Origin: Caballeronia sp. SBC1
Lineage (GTDB): Bacteria > Pseudomonadota > Gammaproteobacteria > Burkholderiales > Burkholderiaceae
Reading direction: 5' to 3'
NCBI RefSeq assembly: GCF_011493005.1
Contig: NZ_CP049157.1
Coordinates: 186,001-250,000, forward strand
DNA: 64,000 nucleotides
Positions 15,467-24,706 of the stretch are shown here, in pieces. Below the pieces are notes generated by a model. It was not told where the DNA came from. It saw nothing but the letters and a program-made list of their open reading frames with translations, and searched no databases. Within the stretch, counting starts at the first letter, position 1, and every line of letters starts with the position of its first letter. Both the position numbers and the translations under genes were made by a program.

Positions 15467-16888
15467 ATGAAAACACTGTTCCTCCAAGCCCCTTCTTACG
15501 ACGGTTTTGACGGCGGAGCGGGTTCGCGATATCAGGCAAAGCGTGAAGTCCGGTCGTTCTGGTACCCGACATGGCTCGCGCAACCGGCCGCGCTGATTGA
15601 AGGAAGCCGTTTGCTCGATGCGCCCGCCGATGGCCTCTCGGTGCAAGCATCGCTCGACATCGCAGAACAATACGACCTCGTCGTCATTCATACGAGCACG
15701 CCGTCGTTTCCGACCGACACGCTGTTCGCCGAGCAGTTAAAGCAAAGAAAGCCGGCGGTACTCGTGGGCATGGTGGGCGCGAAGGTCGCGGTCGACCCGC
15801 ACGATTCGCTCGTGGCTAGTGAAGCAATCGATTTCGTGTGCCGCGAGGAATTCGACTTCACTTGCCGTGATATTGCGCATGGTCTGCCGCTTGCGTCGAT
15901 TCCGGGCTTGAGCTACCGCTTGGCCGACGGCGGGATCATGCACAACGAGGCTCGTCCGATTCTCGAGAACATGGACGAGTTGCCGTTTGTCGCGCCCATT
16001 TACAAGCGCGACCTGAAGATCGAGAACTACTTTATTGGTTACTTGAAACATCCGTATGTATCGATCTACACCGGGCGCGGCTGCAGGTCGAAGTGCACCT
16101 TCTGTCTCTGGCCGCAGACGGTCGGCGGACATCGTTACCGCACCCGTACCGTGGAAAACGTGCTCGAGGAAGTGAAGTGGATTCGCGACAACATGCCTGA
16201 AGTCAAGGAGATCATGTTCGACGACGACACCTTCACCGACTTCAAGCCGCGCGTGGAAGAGATCGCACGCGGACTCGGCAAGCTTGGCGTCACGTGGTCC
16301 TGCAATGCTAAAGCGAACGTGCCTTACACCACGCTCAAGATCATGAAGGAGAACGGCCTGCGTTTGCTGCTGGTCGGCTATGAGTCGGGCGACGACCAGA
16401 TCCTGCTTAACATCAAGAAAGGCTTGCGTACCGATATCGCGAGGCGCTTTAGTGAAGATTGCCGCAAGCTCGACATCAAGATTCACGGCACCTTCATCCT
16501 TGGCCTGCCGGGCGAAACCCGCGAGACGATCCAGAAGACCATCGAATACGCGAAGGATATTAATCCGCACACCATCCAGGTGTCGCTTGCCGCGCCCTAT
16601 CCCGGCACGACCTTGTACAAGCAAGCGGTCGACAACGGCTGGCTGCAGGAAAACAAGGTCATCAATCTCGTCAGTTCAAAGGGCGTCCAGCTTTCGGCGA
16701 TCGGCTATCCGCATCTGTCGCGCGAAGAGATTTATCACGGCCTCGAAGAGTTTTATAAGCGCTTTTATTTCCGGCCGTCGAAGATCTGGGAAATCGTCCG
16801 CGAAATGCTGATGAGCTGGGAGATGATGAAGCGGCGCTTGCGCGAAGGCGTGGAGTTCTTCAAGTTTCTCCGGGCTCACGAGGCATGA
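15467..16888 (+). CDS. hpnJ: Hopanoid biosynthesis radical SAM protein HpnJ
   Basis: This 473-residue enzyme has an N-terminal B12-binding-like region. The radical SAM cluster motif is Cys206-x3-Cys210-x2-Cys213 in GRGCRSKCTFCLW. A GEIMFDDDTF-type segment and the SPASM-free C-terminus are as in HpnJ. HpnJ contracts the sugar ring to form the cyclitol head group of bacteriohopanetetrol cyclitol ether. A CGGAG ribosome site precedes the ATG. The stop overlaps hpnI by 4 bp. Confidence 0.9.
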   Translation: MKTLFLQAPSYDGFDGGAGSRYQAKREVRSFWYPTWLAQPAALIEGSRLLDAPADGLSVQASLDIAEQYDLVVIHTSTPSFPTDTLFAEQLKQRKPAVLVGMVGAKVAVDPHDSLVASEAIDFVCREEFDFTCRDIAHGLPLASIPGLSYRLADGGIMHNEARPILENMDELPFVAPIYKRDLKIENYFIGYLKHPYVSIYTGRGCRSKCTFCLWPQTVGGHRYRTRTVENVLEEVKWIRDNMPEVKEIMFDDDTFTDFKPRVEEIARGLGKLGVTWSCNAKANVPYTTLKIMKENGLRLLLVGYESGDDQILLNIKKGLRTDIARRFSEDCRKLDIKIHGTFILGLPGETRETIQKTIEYAKDINPHTIQVSLAAPYPGTTLYKQAVDNGWLQENKVINLVSSKGVQLSAIGYPHLSREEIYHGLEEFYKRFYFRPSKIWEIVREMLMSWEMMKRRLREGVEFFKFLRAHEA

Positions 16889-18201
16889 CCCCGGGCGTGC
16901 CCGACGTGCCCGGTCAGTTTTCCGGCCTGTCAGATCCGAAACACAGAAGGCTTCGAAGGCTGCTTCGAAGGCTGTATGTGAGATCCGCGTGGCTGGCGGG
17001 CGCTGGCCTGCTGGTCGCGTTCGCCATCCACGCCGCCAGCCCGCATATGGCGCATGTAACACTTGGATGGGCAGCTTATGTGTGCGGCGCAAGCGCGGTC
17101 TTCGGGATCCTGTACATGCTGGCTGCCGCGGCGTTGACGAGGCGCTTTCTTGCGCGCCCCTGCGCGGAGCCCATTTCGTTTCCCGGTGTGACCATCATCA
17201 AGCCTCTGCATGGGAATGAGCAGGCGCTGCTCGAAAACTTGTCGGGATTCTGCAAGCAGGATTATCCTGGCCCCGTACAGTACCTCTTCGGCGTCCACGA
17301 CAAGACGGACCCCGCGCTCGACGTGGTGGAACGCTTGCGGCAGTTGCACCCTCAGGCTGAGATTGCGATCGTGGTCGATTCCCGGCTGTATGGCCCGAAC
17401 CGCAAGATGAGCAATATCCTCAACATGCTGCCCAACGCCCAGCATGACATCCTGGTGTTCGCCGATAGCGACGTGGGGGTCGGCCCCGGCTACCTGCGCG
17501 GTATTGTCGGCGAGTTGCAAAAGCCGGGGGTTGGCTTGGTCACCTGTCTTTATCGTGGACTGCCGGATGCCGGGTTCTGGCCCCGCCTGTCCGCCAAGGC
17601 GAGCAACTACCAGTTCCTTCCCAGCGTCGTGGTCGGCATGGCGCTCCGGCTTGCACGGCCCTGTTTCGGACAGACCATCGCCTTGCGCCGGGCGACGCTT
17701 GAAAAAATTGGCGGCTTCTCACAGTTCACTCATCATCTTGCCGAGGACCACGCCATTGGAGAAGCAGTGCGGCAACTGGGGGAACAGGTCGTTGTTCCTC
17801 CTATCATTGTGACGCATGCGTGCGTTGAGACCAGCGCCTCACAACTGATCTCCCACGAACTGCGCTGGAGCCGTACGATCAGGACAATCGATCCGGCCGG
17901 CCACCTCGGCTCGGCGCTTACGCATCCGCTTGCGTTTGCCTTGTTCGCGATCGCTTTATCCGGCGCCGCCGTGTGGACATGGCCGCTCATGCTCGCGGCA
18001 CTGTTCACGCGGCTCGCGCTGAAACTGCAACTGGACCACGCGCTTGGCCAGGCTTCGGGGGACCTATGGTTACTACCAATATGGGATCTCGTCTGCTTCG
18101 CCATTTTTGTCAGCAGCTTTTTCTCGACCCGGGTACTCTGGCGAGGTTTCCAGTTCAAAGTCGGCCGCGATGGCCTGCTCTATCCACTTGGGGAAAAGTG
18201 A
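16885..18201 (+). CDS. hpnI: Hopanoid glycosyltransferase HpnI
   Basis: The 438-residue family 2 glycosyltransferase has an N-terminal membrane segment (about 32-50), a second (about 60-85), a cytosolic GT-A domain beginning PGVTIIKPLHG with the nucleotide/metal motif VFADSDVGV, and C-terminal membrane helices. HpnI adds N-acetylglucosamine to bacteriohopanetetrol, the step before deacetylation and ring contraction. Translation is coupled to hpnJ through ATGA. Confidence 0.88.
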   Translation: MTPGVPDVPGQFSGLSDPKHRRLRRLLRRLYVRSAWLAGAGLLVAFAIHAASPHMAHVTLGWAAYVCGASAVFGILYMLAAAALTRRFLARPCAEPISFPGVTIIKPLHGNEQALLENLSGFCKQDYPGPVQYLFGVHDKTDPALDVVERLRQLHPQAEIAIVVDSRLYGPNRKMSNILNMLPNAQHDILVFADSDVGVGPGYLRGIVGELQKPGVGLVTCLYRGLPDAGFWPRLSAKASNYQFLPSVVVGMALRLARPCFGQTIALRRATLEKIGGFSQFTHHLAEDHAIGEAVRQLGEQVVVPPIIVTHACVETSASQLISHELRWSRTIRTIDPAGHLGSALTHPLAFALFAIALSGAAVWTWPLMLAALFTRLALKLQLDHALGQASGDLWLLPIWDLVCFAIFVSSFFSTRVLWRGFQFKVGRDGLLYPLGEK

Positions 18202-18289
18202 CTGTTGATGCGCAATGCCAGCCTTCGTTTGCGACGAGTCCTCGGCGTGTTCGTGGTGCTCACCGTTCATCATATTTCGCTTGCATCGC

Positions 18290-19327
18290 ATGACTAAATA
18301 TATTGGCCGTGCGATCGCTGCGCTTGGACTGATCGTGGCACTAGCGCTAGTGTGGCGCGAAGATCCCCGCTCGGTGTTCGCGCTGTTGCGCACAGCGGGC
18401 CCCGGCCTTGTCCTGGCCGCCGCAGTCCATGTCCTGCCGATGCTGGCCAATGCCCGCGACTGGCAAACGCTCATCACGGGAACGGGACGCCCGGGTCTGC
18501 CCGCCATGCTACGGCTCGTCTGGATTCGCGAGTCGGTCAACAGCTTGCTTCCGGTCGCGCGGATCGGCGGCGAGATCGTTTCGTTCCGGTTGCTGACCTG
18601 CGCCGGGTTGCGGGCATCGACTGCCGCGGCGAGCCTGGTCGTCGACATGCAGCTCACTCTGATCAGCCAGCTCGTGTTCACGCTCGTGGGCATAGCGTTC
18701 CTGCTGGGCCACGCCACACCCGGTGAACGCCAGCTTGCCGTAGACGTGCTCTGGGGGCTCGCCCTGCTCGCGCCGCTCCTCGCAGGATTCGCATTGATCC
18801 AGCACGTCAACCTGTTCGAAAGAATGACCCGCTTGTTCAATCGCCTGACAAGCGGCCAGATTGCGGCACTAGCCGGTCCCTCGCTACGCATCGACCAGTC
18901 AATCAAGCTGATCTGGAGAAGACACGGGGTTGTCTTGCGCTATCTGTTCATCTGGCAACCGCTGCAGTGTCTCGCCACGTCTCTCGAGATCTGGCTGGCG
19001 CTTTATTTTCTCGGTTCGCCGGTCAGTTTCGCTGAGGCTGTTGTGCTCGAATCGCTGATTCAAGCGCTCAGCAGCGCCGCGTTCTTCGTACCCGGCGCGC
19101 TCGGCATTCAGGAAGGTGGCTTCGTTCTGATCGGGGGCGCGTTGGGCCTCGATCCATCCGTGAGTCTCGCACTCGCGGGCGCACGACGTTTGCGCGATCT
19201 CCTCGTGTTCGTCCCGGGACTTTTTGCGTGGCAGCTTGCGCTGGCGCGCAAGCGCCGATCCCCGAGTGTCAACGGCTTAACGACCGATGTCGAACGACGC
19301 GCCGAACACCAATATGCTGACCATTAG
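18290..19327 (+). CDS. hpnL: Hopanoid-associated membrane protein HpnL (LPG synthase TM family)
   Basis: This 345-residue polytopic protein has the YbhN/lysylphosphatidylglycerol-synthase transmembrane fold: IRESVNSLLPVARIGGEI near residue 80, and a later PGALGIQEGG motif. HpnL is thought to act in hopanoid transport or placement rather than catalysis. I use the internal ATG giving MTKYIG. An upstream extension of 25 residues has no ribosome site and is Cys-rich. No hpnK deacetylase gene lies between or next to these three genes. Confidence 0.82.
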   Translation: MTKYIGRAIAALGLIVALALVWREDPRSVFALLRTAGPGLVLAAAVHVLPMLANARDWQTLITGTGRPGLPAMLRLVWIRESVNSLLPVARIGGEIVSFRLLTCAGLRASTAAASLVVDMQLTLISQLVFTLVGIAFLLGHATPGERQLAVDVLWGLALLAPLLAGFALIQHVNLFERMTRLFNRLTSGQIAALAGPSLRIDQSIKLIWRRHGVVLRYLFIWQPLQCLATSLEIWLALYFLGSPVSFAEAVVLESLIQALSSAAFFVPGALGIQEGGFVLIGGALGLDPSVSLALAGARRLRDLLVFVPGLFAWQLALARKRRSPSVNGLTTDVERRAEHQYADH

Positions 19328-19365
19328 GACTCTGCCGCCCTGCTGCGCGTCTTGAACATCGGCGC

Positions 19366-19989
19366 TCAAACTTTGCGCGCAACGTGCCAGAAATCGATTT
19401 TTTCCTCCAATCGCCGGCACTCGGTTTCCAGGCAATCGATGTCATGCGCCACATTGCCATACGACGCTCTCAGACTCGCGATCACCCGTTCCGGTACTGC
19501 CTGGAAATCCTGGAAATCAGACGCGGCACTGTGGAGAGCCGAGAAGAACGTACGCAGATCACGCCGCGTGTCGACAACCGCATCGTCACCTCGTCGGGTC
19601 GATGAAACCGGCTCGATCTGATCGACTAGCCGAATTGCATGTTCGATCTGCGAGCGGTTGTAGGTCGTCTGGAAATAGCTTCCGTCGCATGCACCATGGC
19701 ACAGCGCAACGCTCGCCTGATCGGCGAGTCGGCGGCTGATGTTGACTACGGTGACCGTCTCACGCAAACGCTCAAGCCTGAGCGTGTACATGGCACGTCT
19801 CGCGCGAATGGCCTCCAGAGCCGGTAACGCTAGGCCAACTGAAACACCGACGACATTGCCTAGCGTGTTGTAGAAAGAAGCGACCGTACCCATTGACGTT
19901 CCGTACGCGTAAAAGCCCGCTAGAAGCGCAAAGGCCGTCATGCCCGCAACAGGCATCAGGCGCACTTTCGTCGCTCTAGCGCTCATCAC
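19366..19989 (-). CDS. Unknown membrane-anchored protein with coiled-coil C-terminus
   Basis: The 207-residue protein has two hydrophobic segments near the N-terminus (about 13-30 and 40-57). The rest is a soluble, helix-rich part including LETECRRLEEKIDFWHVA, which could form a coiled coil. I do not recognise the family. It lies between hpnL (convergent) and the ferritin/VIT1 gene on the same strand, 62 bp beyond that gene's stop. Confidence 0.6.
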   Translation of the reverse strand: MMSARATKVRLMPVAGMTAFALLAGFYAYGTSMGTVASFYNTLGNVVGVSVGLALPALEAIRARRAMYTLRLERLRETVTVVNISRRLADQASVALCHGACDGSYFQTTYNRSQIEHAIRLVDQIEPVSSTRRGDDAVVDTRRDLRTFFSALHSAASDFQDFQAVPERVIASLRASYGNVAHDIDCLETECRRLEEKIDFWHVARKV

Positions 19990-20051
19990 GTTGCTCCGCG
20001 AAAAGTCCGTAGCTCGAACACCCGCTTACCGCAATCAAACCCATGCAACCC

Positions 20052-21179
20052 TCAGGATATTGACACTCCGAGCAAGTGCCCCACGCAGAACGTGAACGCC
20101 GCCGCAATACACCCGATAACGATCTGCCGCACTGCCGAAAACGCCGCGCCGCGTCCGTTGAAAAGCGACGTGAACACGCCGATTGCCGCGAGCGCCAGTG
20201 CGCTTAACGCAACGCACTGGATGATTGCCGCGAGTCCGCTGCTCCATAGGAACGGCATCGCCGGAAAAATTGCCCCTATCGAGAACAGACAAAACGAAAC
20301 ACCGGCTGCGGACCACGGATTCCCGCCCAATTCCGCAGGATCGAGCCCGAGTTCTTCACGTGTCAGCGTGTCGAGCGCCTTGTCCTTGTCACGCATGATC
20401 TGCGCGGCAACCCGCTTCGCTTCATCGCCATCCAGCCCTTTTGCCTGATAGATGAGCGCAAGTTCGTGCCGCTCAGCGTCAGGCGTGTGTTCAAGCTCGT
20501 CCGCTTCCTTGGCGATCTGGGTGCGTGCGAGTTCCCGCGCATTGGTCACGGAAAGCCACTCACCCAGCGCCATGGAACATGCACCCGCGATCAGACCGGC
20601 GAAGGCTGTCAGCAGGATTGTCTTGTTGTTGGTCCCCGCGCCTGCTACTCCCATGATCAGACAAAAATTCGATACCAGCCCGTCGTTCGCGCCGAGTACA
20701 GCCGCCCGTAGATCGTTGCCCGACGAGACGCCCTTGTGCCACGACTCCGCGTCGGCGATCTCCGCGCCCTTCGACCTTTGCGGGCGTTTGTGATTCGCCA
20801 CGCTTTGCACCATGTCCGCATGCCGATGCTCTTCCTCGGCCATCTGCGCAGCATCTGGTTGCCCAGCGTATTTGTCCCGGTCCGCGTATTCGGCGGCTGC
20901 AACCGTGCGCAGTACAAAATCCGGTCCGAAGAGCCGTACGAGCGCCCGCATGACCCGGGTCTTGGCGCTGTACTGATGCGTCCGTACCTTGACTCCGTTC
21001 GCCCGAAGTTTCTCGCGCCACACTTGCGCGTGCTTGAACTCGGACGCAGCGAGTTCCGCATAAATGGCCTTCTTCGAACCATCTTGCTCGACGTTCGCCA
21101 GCGTTTCGTAAAGCGCTGCACTGTCGAGTTCGTCGGCCAGGTTTGACCTGAACCTTTTTAGCTCCGTCTTCGATGCCAA
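20052..21179 (-). CDS. mbfA: Ferritin-like/VIT1 fusion membrane protein (MbfA type)
   Basis: The 375-residue protein fuses an N-terminal ferritin-like di-iron domain to a VIT1/CCC1 transporter domain. Candidate iron ligands include Glu17, Glu25, Glu47 and His50 (ASEFKH) and a second set in AEEEHRHADM. The membrane domain has RAAVLGANDGLVSNF, typical of VIT1. MbfA proteins export iron at the inner membrane and protect against peroxide in alpha-proteobacteria. The upstream region has a weak Fur-like element. Confidence 0.85.
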   Translation of the reverse strand: MASKTELKRFRSNLADELDSAALYETLANVEQDGSKKAIYAELAASEFKHAQVWREKLRANGVKVRTHQYSAKTRVMRALVRLFGPDFVLRTVAAAEYADRDKYAGQPDAAQMAEEEHRHADMVQSVANHKRPQRSKGAEIADAESWHKGVSSGNDLRAAVLGANDGLVSNFCLIMGVAGAGTNNKTILLTAFAGLIAGACSMALGEWLSVTNARELARTQIAKEADELEHTPDAERHELALIYQAKGLDGDEAKRVAAQIMRDKDKALDTLTREELGLDPAELGGNPWSAAGVSFCLFSIGAIFPAMPFLWSSGLAAIIQCVALSALALAAIGVFTSLFNGRGAAFSAVRQIVIGCIAAAFTFCVGHLLGVSIS

Positions 21180-21490
21180 AGGATTGCTCTCCTCGCTGGA
21201 TTACGGAAAATTTCTCAGTAAATCCTAACGGATCAAGCGTACTAACTGGTTAAAGACCCTTAACGTCTGCGTAATTGAGAATCGCAATGGTTTGTACGAC
21301 GTTCGACTGGTCTCCAAGAACTCGTCTGGCACAGGAAGACGCATCGTAGGAATGGGTTAAAGCCGTGCTAAAGCCGCCCTCTAACTGAAGGCTATGCCAC
21401 CATGCTTAGACAAGAATTAGCCACGCCTTTCAGTGCGCAGACAAGGCGCAGAATCAGGGCGGGGTCGTTCGCACTCGGGCGGTGTCTGTG
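21180..21490. promoter_or_regulatory. Upstream region of the ferritin/VIT1 gene
   Basis: No gene is seen here. ATTGAGAATCGCAAT (21274-21288) is an imperfect dyad that shares the GAGAAT core of Fur boxes. The match is weak and is only a lead for iron-dependent control of mbfA. Confidence 0.25.
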
Positions 21491-21518
21491 CTGGGGGCTG
21501 GGGGCTGGGGGCTGGGGG
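21491..21518 (+). repeat. Four CTGGGGG heptamers (G-quadruplex motif)
   Basis: Runs of five G at 21493, 21500, 21507 and 21514 are separated by CT each time, so the pattern is G5-N2 four times. It lies at the edge of repeat copy 2. Confidence 0.85.
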
Positions 21519-21638
21519 CTGGTGCTTGCGGCGTTAGTGGTCGGGGTCAATGCCGGGTTGCTGCTTTCAGGGCCTTCGCGGGTTATATGTTGGCTATTTT
21601 CTTTATCACTATTAGCCACTGTGCGTGGCGGCACGTCA

Positions 21639-21664
21639 TTTCTTTGTCCAAAGCGACAAAGAAA
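21639..21664 (-). repeat. Perfect hairpin inside repeat copy 2
   Basis: TTTCTTTGTC and GACAAAGAAA pair as a 10-bp stem around CAAAGC, the inverse of the hairpin in copy 1. Confidence 0.8.
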
Positions 21665-21915
21665 CGAAGCAAAGAAAACGCTTTCACACCACGCTACCCT
21701 TAAGTGTCCACAGCGTGCAGTTTCTATTCATGGGTGCCCCAAAAGCACGGTGCTCGCCAGAGCCACGGATGTGTGAACCCCTCTTTCTCCGAACACGGAT
21801 ACCCACACGCTTCGCCACCAGTGACTGAACCTGCCCAAGGAACACCCCGCGCTATCCGCGTAAACCGCCCTCCGAATTTGTATGCATGTCGGGCCTCGCA
21901 GCCAAACCCACCTAA

Positions 21916-22828
21916 GAGGCGGTTTCAAAAAGGCTGAACAGATCGCTTGAGGGCGCTCCAACAGATGAGGCAAGCGGCGAACTTCAGGAAGGCTTCATGG
22001 ATCTTGGCAAGTCGTTCATAGCGCACTCGAAGACGATGGAAATTATGGAACCATGCATGAGTCCGTTCAACTACCCATCGATATTTTCCGAGGCCACTGC
22101 CATGCTCGGAGCGGCGCTTCGCAAGAACGGGTTTGATACCCCGATCGCGCAATTTCTGCCGGTGTACGTCGGAGTCGTATCCGCGATCGGCGTAGACGAC
22201 TTGAGGCTTTTTCAAAGGGCGACCGCGAATGCCTCGGATGGGTGGAATCGCGTCAATGAGCGGCAACAATTGTGTGATGTCATTGCGATTGGCACCGGTC
22301 AAGATGATCGAGAGTGGCACCCCATTTGCGTCGGTAGCGACATGGTGCTTGGAGCCTGGTCGCCCACGATCTACGGGGTTCGGCCCAGTTTTTGGCCCGC
22401 CCCGATAGCCCGCACGGAAGACGAATCGAGAATCACGCGTGAGAAGTCGATTTGGTCGACTGCACGTAACTCGGCAAGCAGCAGTTCGTGCAGTCGATCC
22501 CACACGCCTGCTTCTTGCCAGTCTCGCAAGCGGCGCCAACAGGTCACCCCAGAGCCGCAACCCATTTCGGCGGGTAGATCGCGCCAACGCAGTCCGGTGC
22601 GCAACACAAACAAAATGCCGCTCAATGCTGCGCGATCGGGTACCGGTTTGCGACCCGGGTACTTCTCGCGTCGAGGCTTCGGCTGTGGCAGTAAGGGTTC
22701 GATTCGTTTCCACAATTCGTCGTCAATGATTGGCTTGTCCATCCCCTTGACCTCGTTGTCATGACGACCAAGGTTAACAGCATGTCCATGAAGTTAACAG
22801 CCCCTTCATGTCTTTTTGAAACCGTCTC
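21916..22828 (-). mobile_element. IS5-family insertion sequence (IS427/IS1031-like)
   Basis: The left end GAGGCGGTTTCAAAAAGGC and the right end, read inward as GAGACGGTTTCAAAAAGAC, form imperfect terminal inverted repeats. TAA flanks both ends (21913-21915 and 22829-22831), part of a CTAA on each side. About 913 bp with two overlapping frames fits the group. It is inserted between repeat copies 2 and 3 and abuts the IS701-type element. Confidence 0.85.
21925..22742 (-). CDS. IS5-family transposase, two frames joined by -1 frameshift
   Basis: The first frame starts at 22742 and ends at 22371. It holds the HTH-like DELWKRIEPLLP part and the first DDE aspartate in VILDSSSVRA. The second frame, offset by -1, continues TGPNPVDRGRPGSKHHV, then DRGYD (second Asp) and RWVVERTHAWFHNFHRLRVRYER (Glu). 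The frames join at the A5 run at 22389-22393, where P-site slippage on AAA restores the family sequence. Programmed -1 frameshifting is known for this IS group, so the gene may be functional. Confidence 0.8.
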
Positions 22829-22831
22829 TAA

Positions 22832-24218
22832 TACTACAGCCGTAGATTTTTTACTATACTAATAGTATTTAGGATAACTACCAGATAAAGCTATGCACTC
22901 GACTGCAAGAACGTGGGAGCACGAGTTGGAGGCGCTGCACCATCGACTAGGAGAACTGTTCAGGCGCCCCGAGCCCCGACAGCGGTCACTCGCGTACCTG
23001 AAGGGCCTGCTGGGCACGGTCGAGCGCAAGAACGGCTGGCAACTCGCCGAGTGGATCGGTGAATCGACACCCGACGGCGTGCAGCACCTGTTGGAGCGGG
23101 CACAGTGGGATGCGGATGCCGCGCGCGATGTACTGCGGGAGTATGTTGTTGAACAACTGGGCGAACGTGACGCGGTGCTGATCGTGGATGAGACCGGTTT
23201 CGTCAAGAAGGGGCTCCACTCGGCCGGGGTGCAACGCCAGTACAGTGGCACTGCAGGCCGCATCGAGAATAGCCAGATCGGCGTGTTCCTCTGCTATGCC
23301 GGTTGTGGCGGCAGCGCGTTTATCGACCGCGAACTGTATGTGCCCAAGGCGTGGACCGATGACCGTGTGCGCTGCGAGGCAGCGGGCATTCCCGAGTCGG
23401 TGGAGTTTGCAACGAAGCCGCAACTCGCGCGCAGTATGCTTGAACGTACGCTGGATGCAGGTGTGCCGTGCGGCTGGGTCACGGGTGATGAAGTCTATGG
23501 CGGCGACCGTCAACTGAGGCTCTGGCTGGAGTCGCGCGGCCAGTCCTTCGTGCTGGCCGTCGCGAAGAACGAACCTCTATGGTGGCAGGGTCCCGACTAC
23601 GTACGGGCCGACCAGATCGCCGAAGCCCTGCCGGCACGGGCGTGGCGACGCCTGTCAGCAGGTGCCGGCGCCAAAGGCGAGCGCCTGTATGACTGGGCGC
23701 TCACCCCGCTGTGGCGTCTGCAGATCAACACAGAAGAGCGCCGCTTCGGGCATTACCTGCTGGTGCGGCGCAGCCTGGACGAGCAACGCGAGCATGCGTA
23801 TTACGTCGTATACGCCCCGCGCAGCAAAGCCACGCGGCAAATCCTGGTCAACGTAGCGGGCCGCAGGTGGGAAATCGAAATCGGCTTCGAAGCAACCAAA
23901 GGCGAATGCGGGCTCGATCAATATGAGGTACGCCGATGGCAGGGCTGGTATCGCCACATCACACTGGCCTTGTTGGCCCATGCCGTGCTTGTCACCCTGC
24001 GGGTGCGCGACAAAAAAAACACCTGAAGGTTTGGTACCGCTCAGTGTGCAGGAGATCCGCCGACTGCTTTGCCGCCTCCTATGGCGCGGCGCTCACTCCA
24101 TCGAGTACGTGTTGTCATGGTCGATATGGCGTCGCAGGCATCAATACCGCGCCCTGCAGTGCCATTACCGGCGCCGAGGCTGCGTACCGCCAGTTTCCTT
24201 ATATCTACGGCTGTAGTA
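22832..24218 (+). mobile_element. IS701-family insertion sequence
   Basis: Perfect 16-bp terminal inverted repeats TACTACAGCCGTAGAT lie at 22832-22847 and, inverted, at 24203-24218. Both are flanked by the 4-bp duplication CTAA (22828-22831 and 24219-24222), which fits the YTAR target of this family. The left CTAA is also the right flank of the IS5-type element, so the two insertions share one ancestral CTAA. Confidence 0.88.
22893..24216 (+). pseudogene. IS701-family transposase with frame break at an A8 run
   Basis: The first frame gives 377 residues with LIVDETGFVKKG and VTGDEVYGGD as DDE acidic motifs and GRRWEIEIGFEATKGECGLD as the Glu region. It ends RDKKNT just after eight A (24012-24019). 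The expected C-terminus, TPEGLVPLSVQEIRRLL through HYRRRG, is in the other frame and stops inside the right terminal repeat. One A fewer would give a single protein of about 440 residues. It is either a mutation, a sequencing slip, or slippage-dependent expression. Confidence 0.75.
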
Positions 24219-24222
24219 CTAA

Positions 24223-24665
24223 GAAACAACGCCGCAGGATGCGTCAGGCCGTAACCCGCGAAAATAACAGCGCAAACCGAGAAGCTAACGCACCAAGAAA
24301 CGGAGGCAGTCAAAATACGTGAGGCCGTGCGGGTTCCTTGGCAACTGGTGCTTGCCCGAGAGCGTTGGGGGCGAAGCGTGTTCGTGTCAGGATTCGCGAG
24401 AAGGAGGGGTTCAGACATCCACCGTTCTGGCGAGCACCGTGCTTTTCGGGTACCACAAGCGCCCCGCCTGCACGCTGTGGACACTTATGAGCCCTCGTTC
24501 TGAAAGCGTTTTCTTTGCTTCGTTTCTTTGTCGCTTTGGACAAAGAAATGACGTGCCGCCACGCACAGTGGCTAATAGTGATAAAGAGAAAATCCGACTC
24601 ACGCAGACCACTAACACCGAAAGCAGCAACCCGGCATTGACTCCAACCGCTAACCCCGGAACCTA
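24223..24665 (+). repeat. Dispersed repeat copy 3 (plus orientation)
   Basis: The first 100 bases match the minus strand of the window's left end. From 24349 it carries the 26-bp block shared exactly with bases 1-26, then the common body with the hairpin and one 29-bp core. It is more diverged than copies 1 and 2. Joined to copy 2 without the insertion sequences it recreates the head-to-head pair. Confidence 0.75.
24523..24548 (+). repeat. Perfect hairpin inside repeat copy 3
   Basis: The same 10-bp arms and GCTTTG loop as in copy 1 are kept although the flanking sequence has diverged, which argues for selection on the structure. Confidence 0.8.
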
Positions 24666-24706
24666 ACAACCTGCCATAACCTCCCGACCCCGAGTGCGAA
24701 CGAAAG

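Larger units (their letters stand above)
21480..21911 (-). repeat. Dispersed repeat copy 2 (minus orientation)
   Basis: The reverse complement aligns closely with copy 1, from the ACGCGGATAGCGCGGGG block through the hairpin and the 29-bp core. It ends at a CTAA where the IS5-type element begins. Its outer edge carries four CTGGGGG heptamers. Confidence 0.8.
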
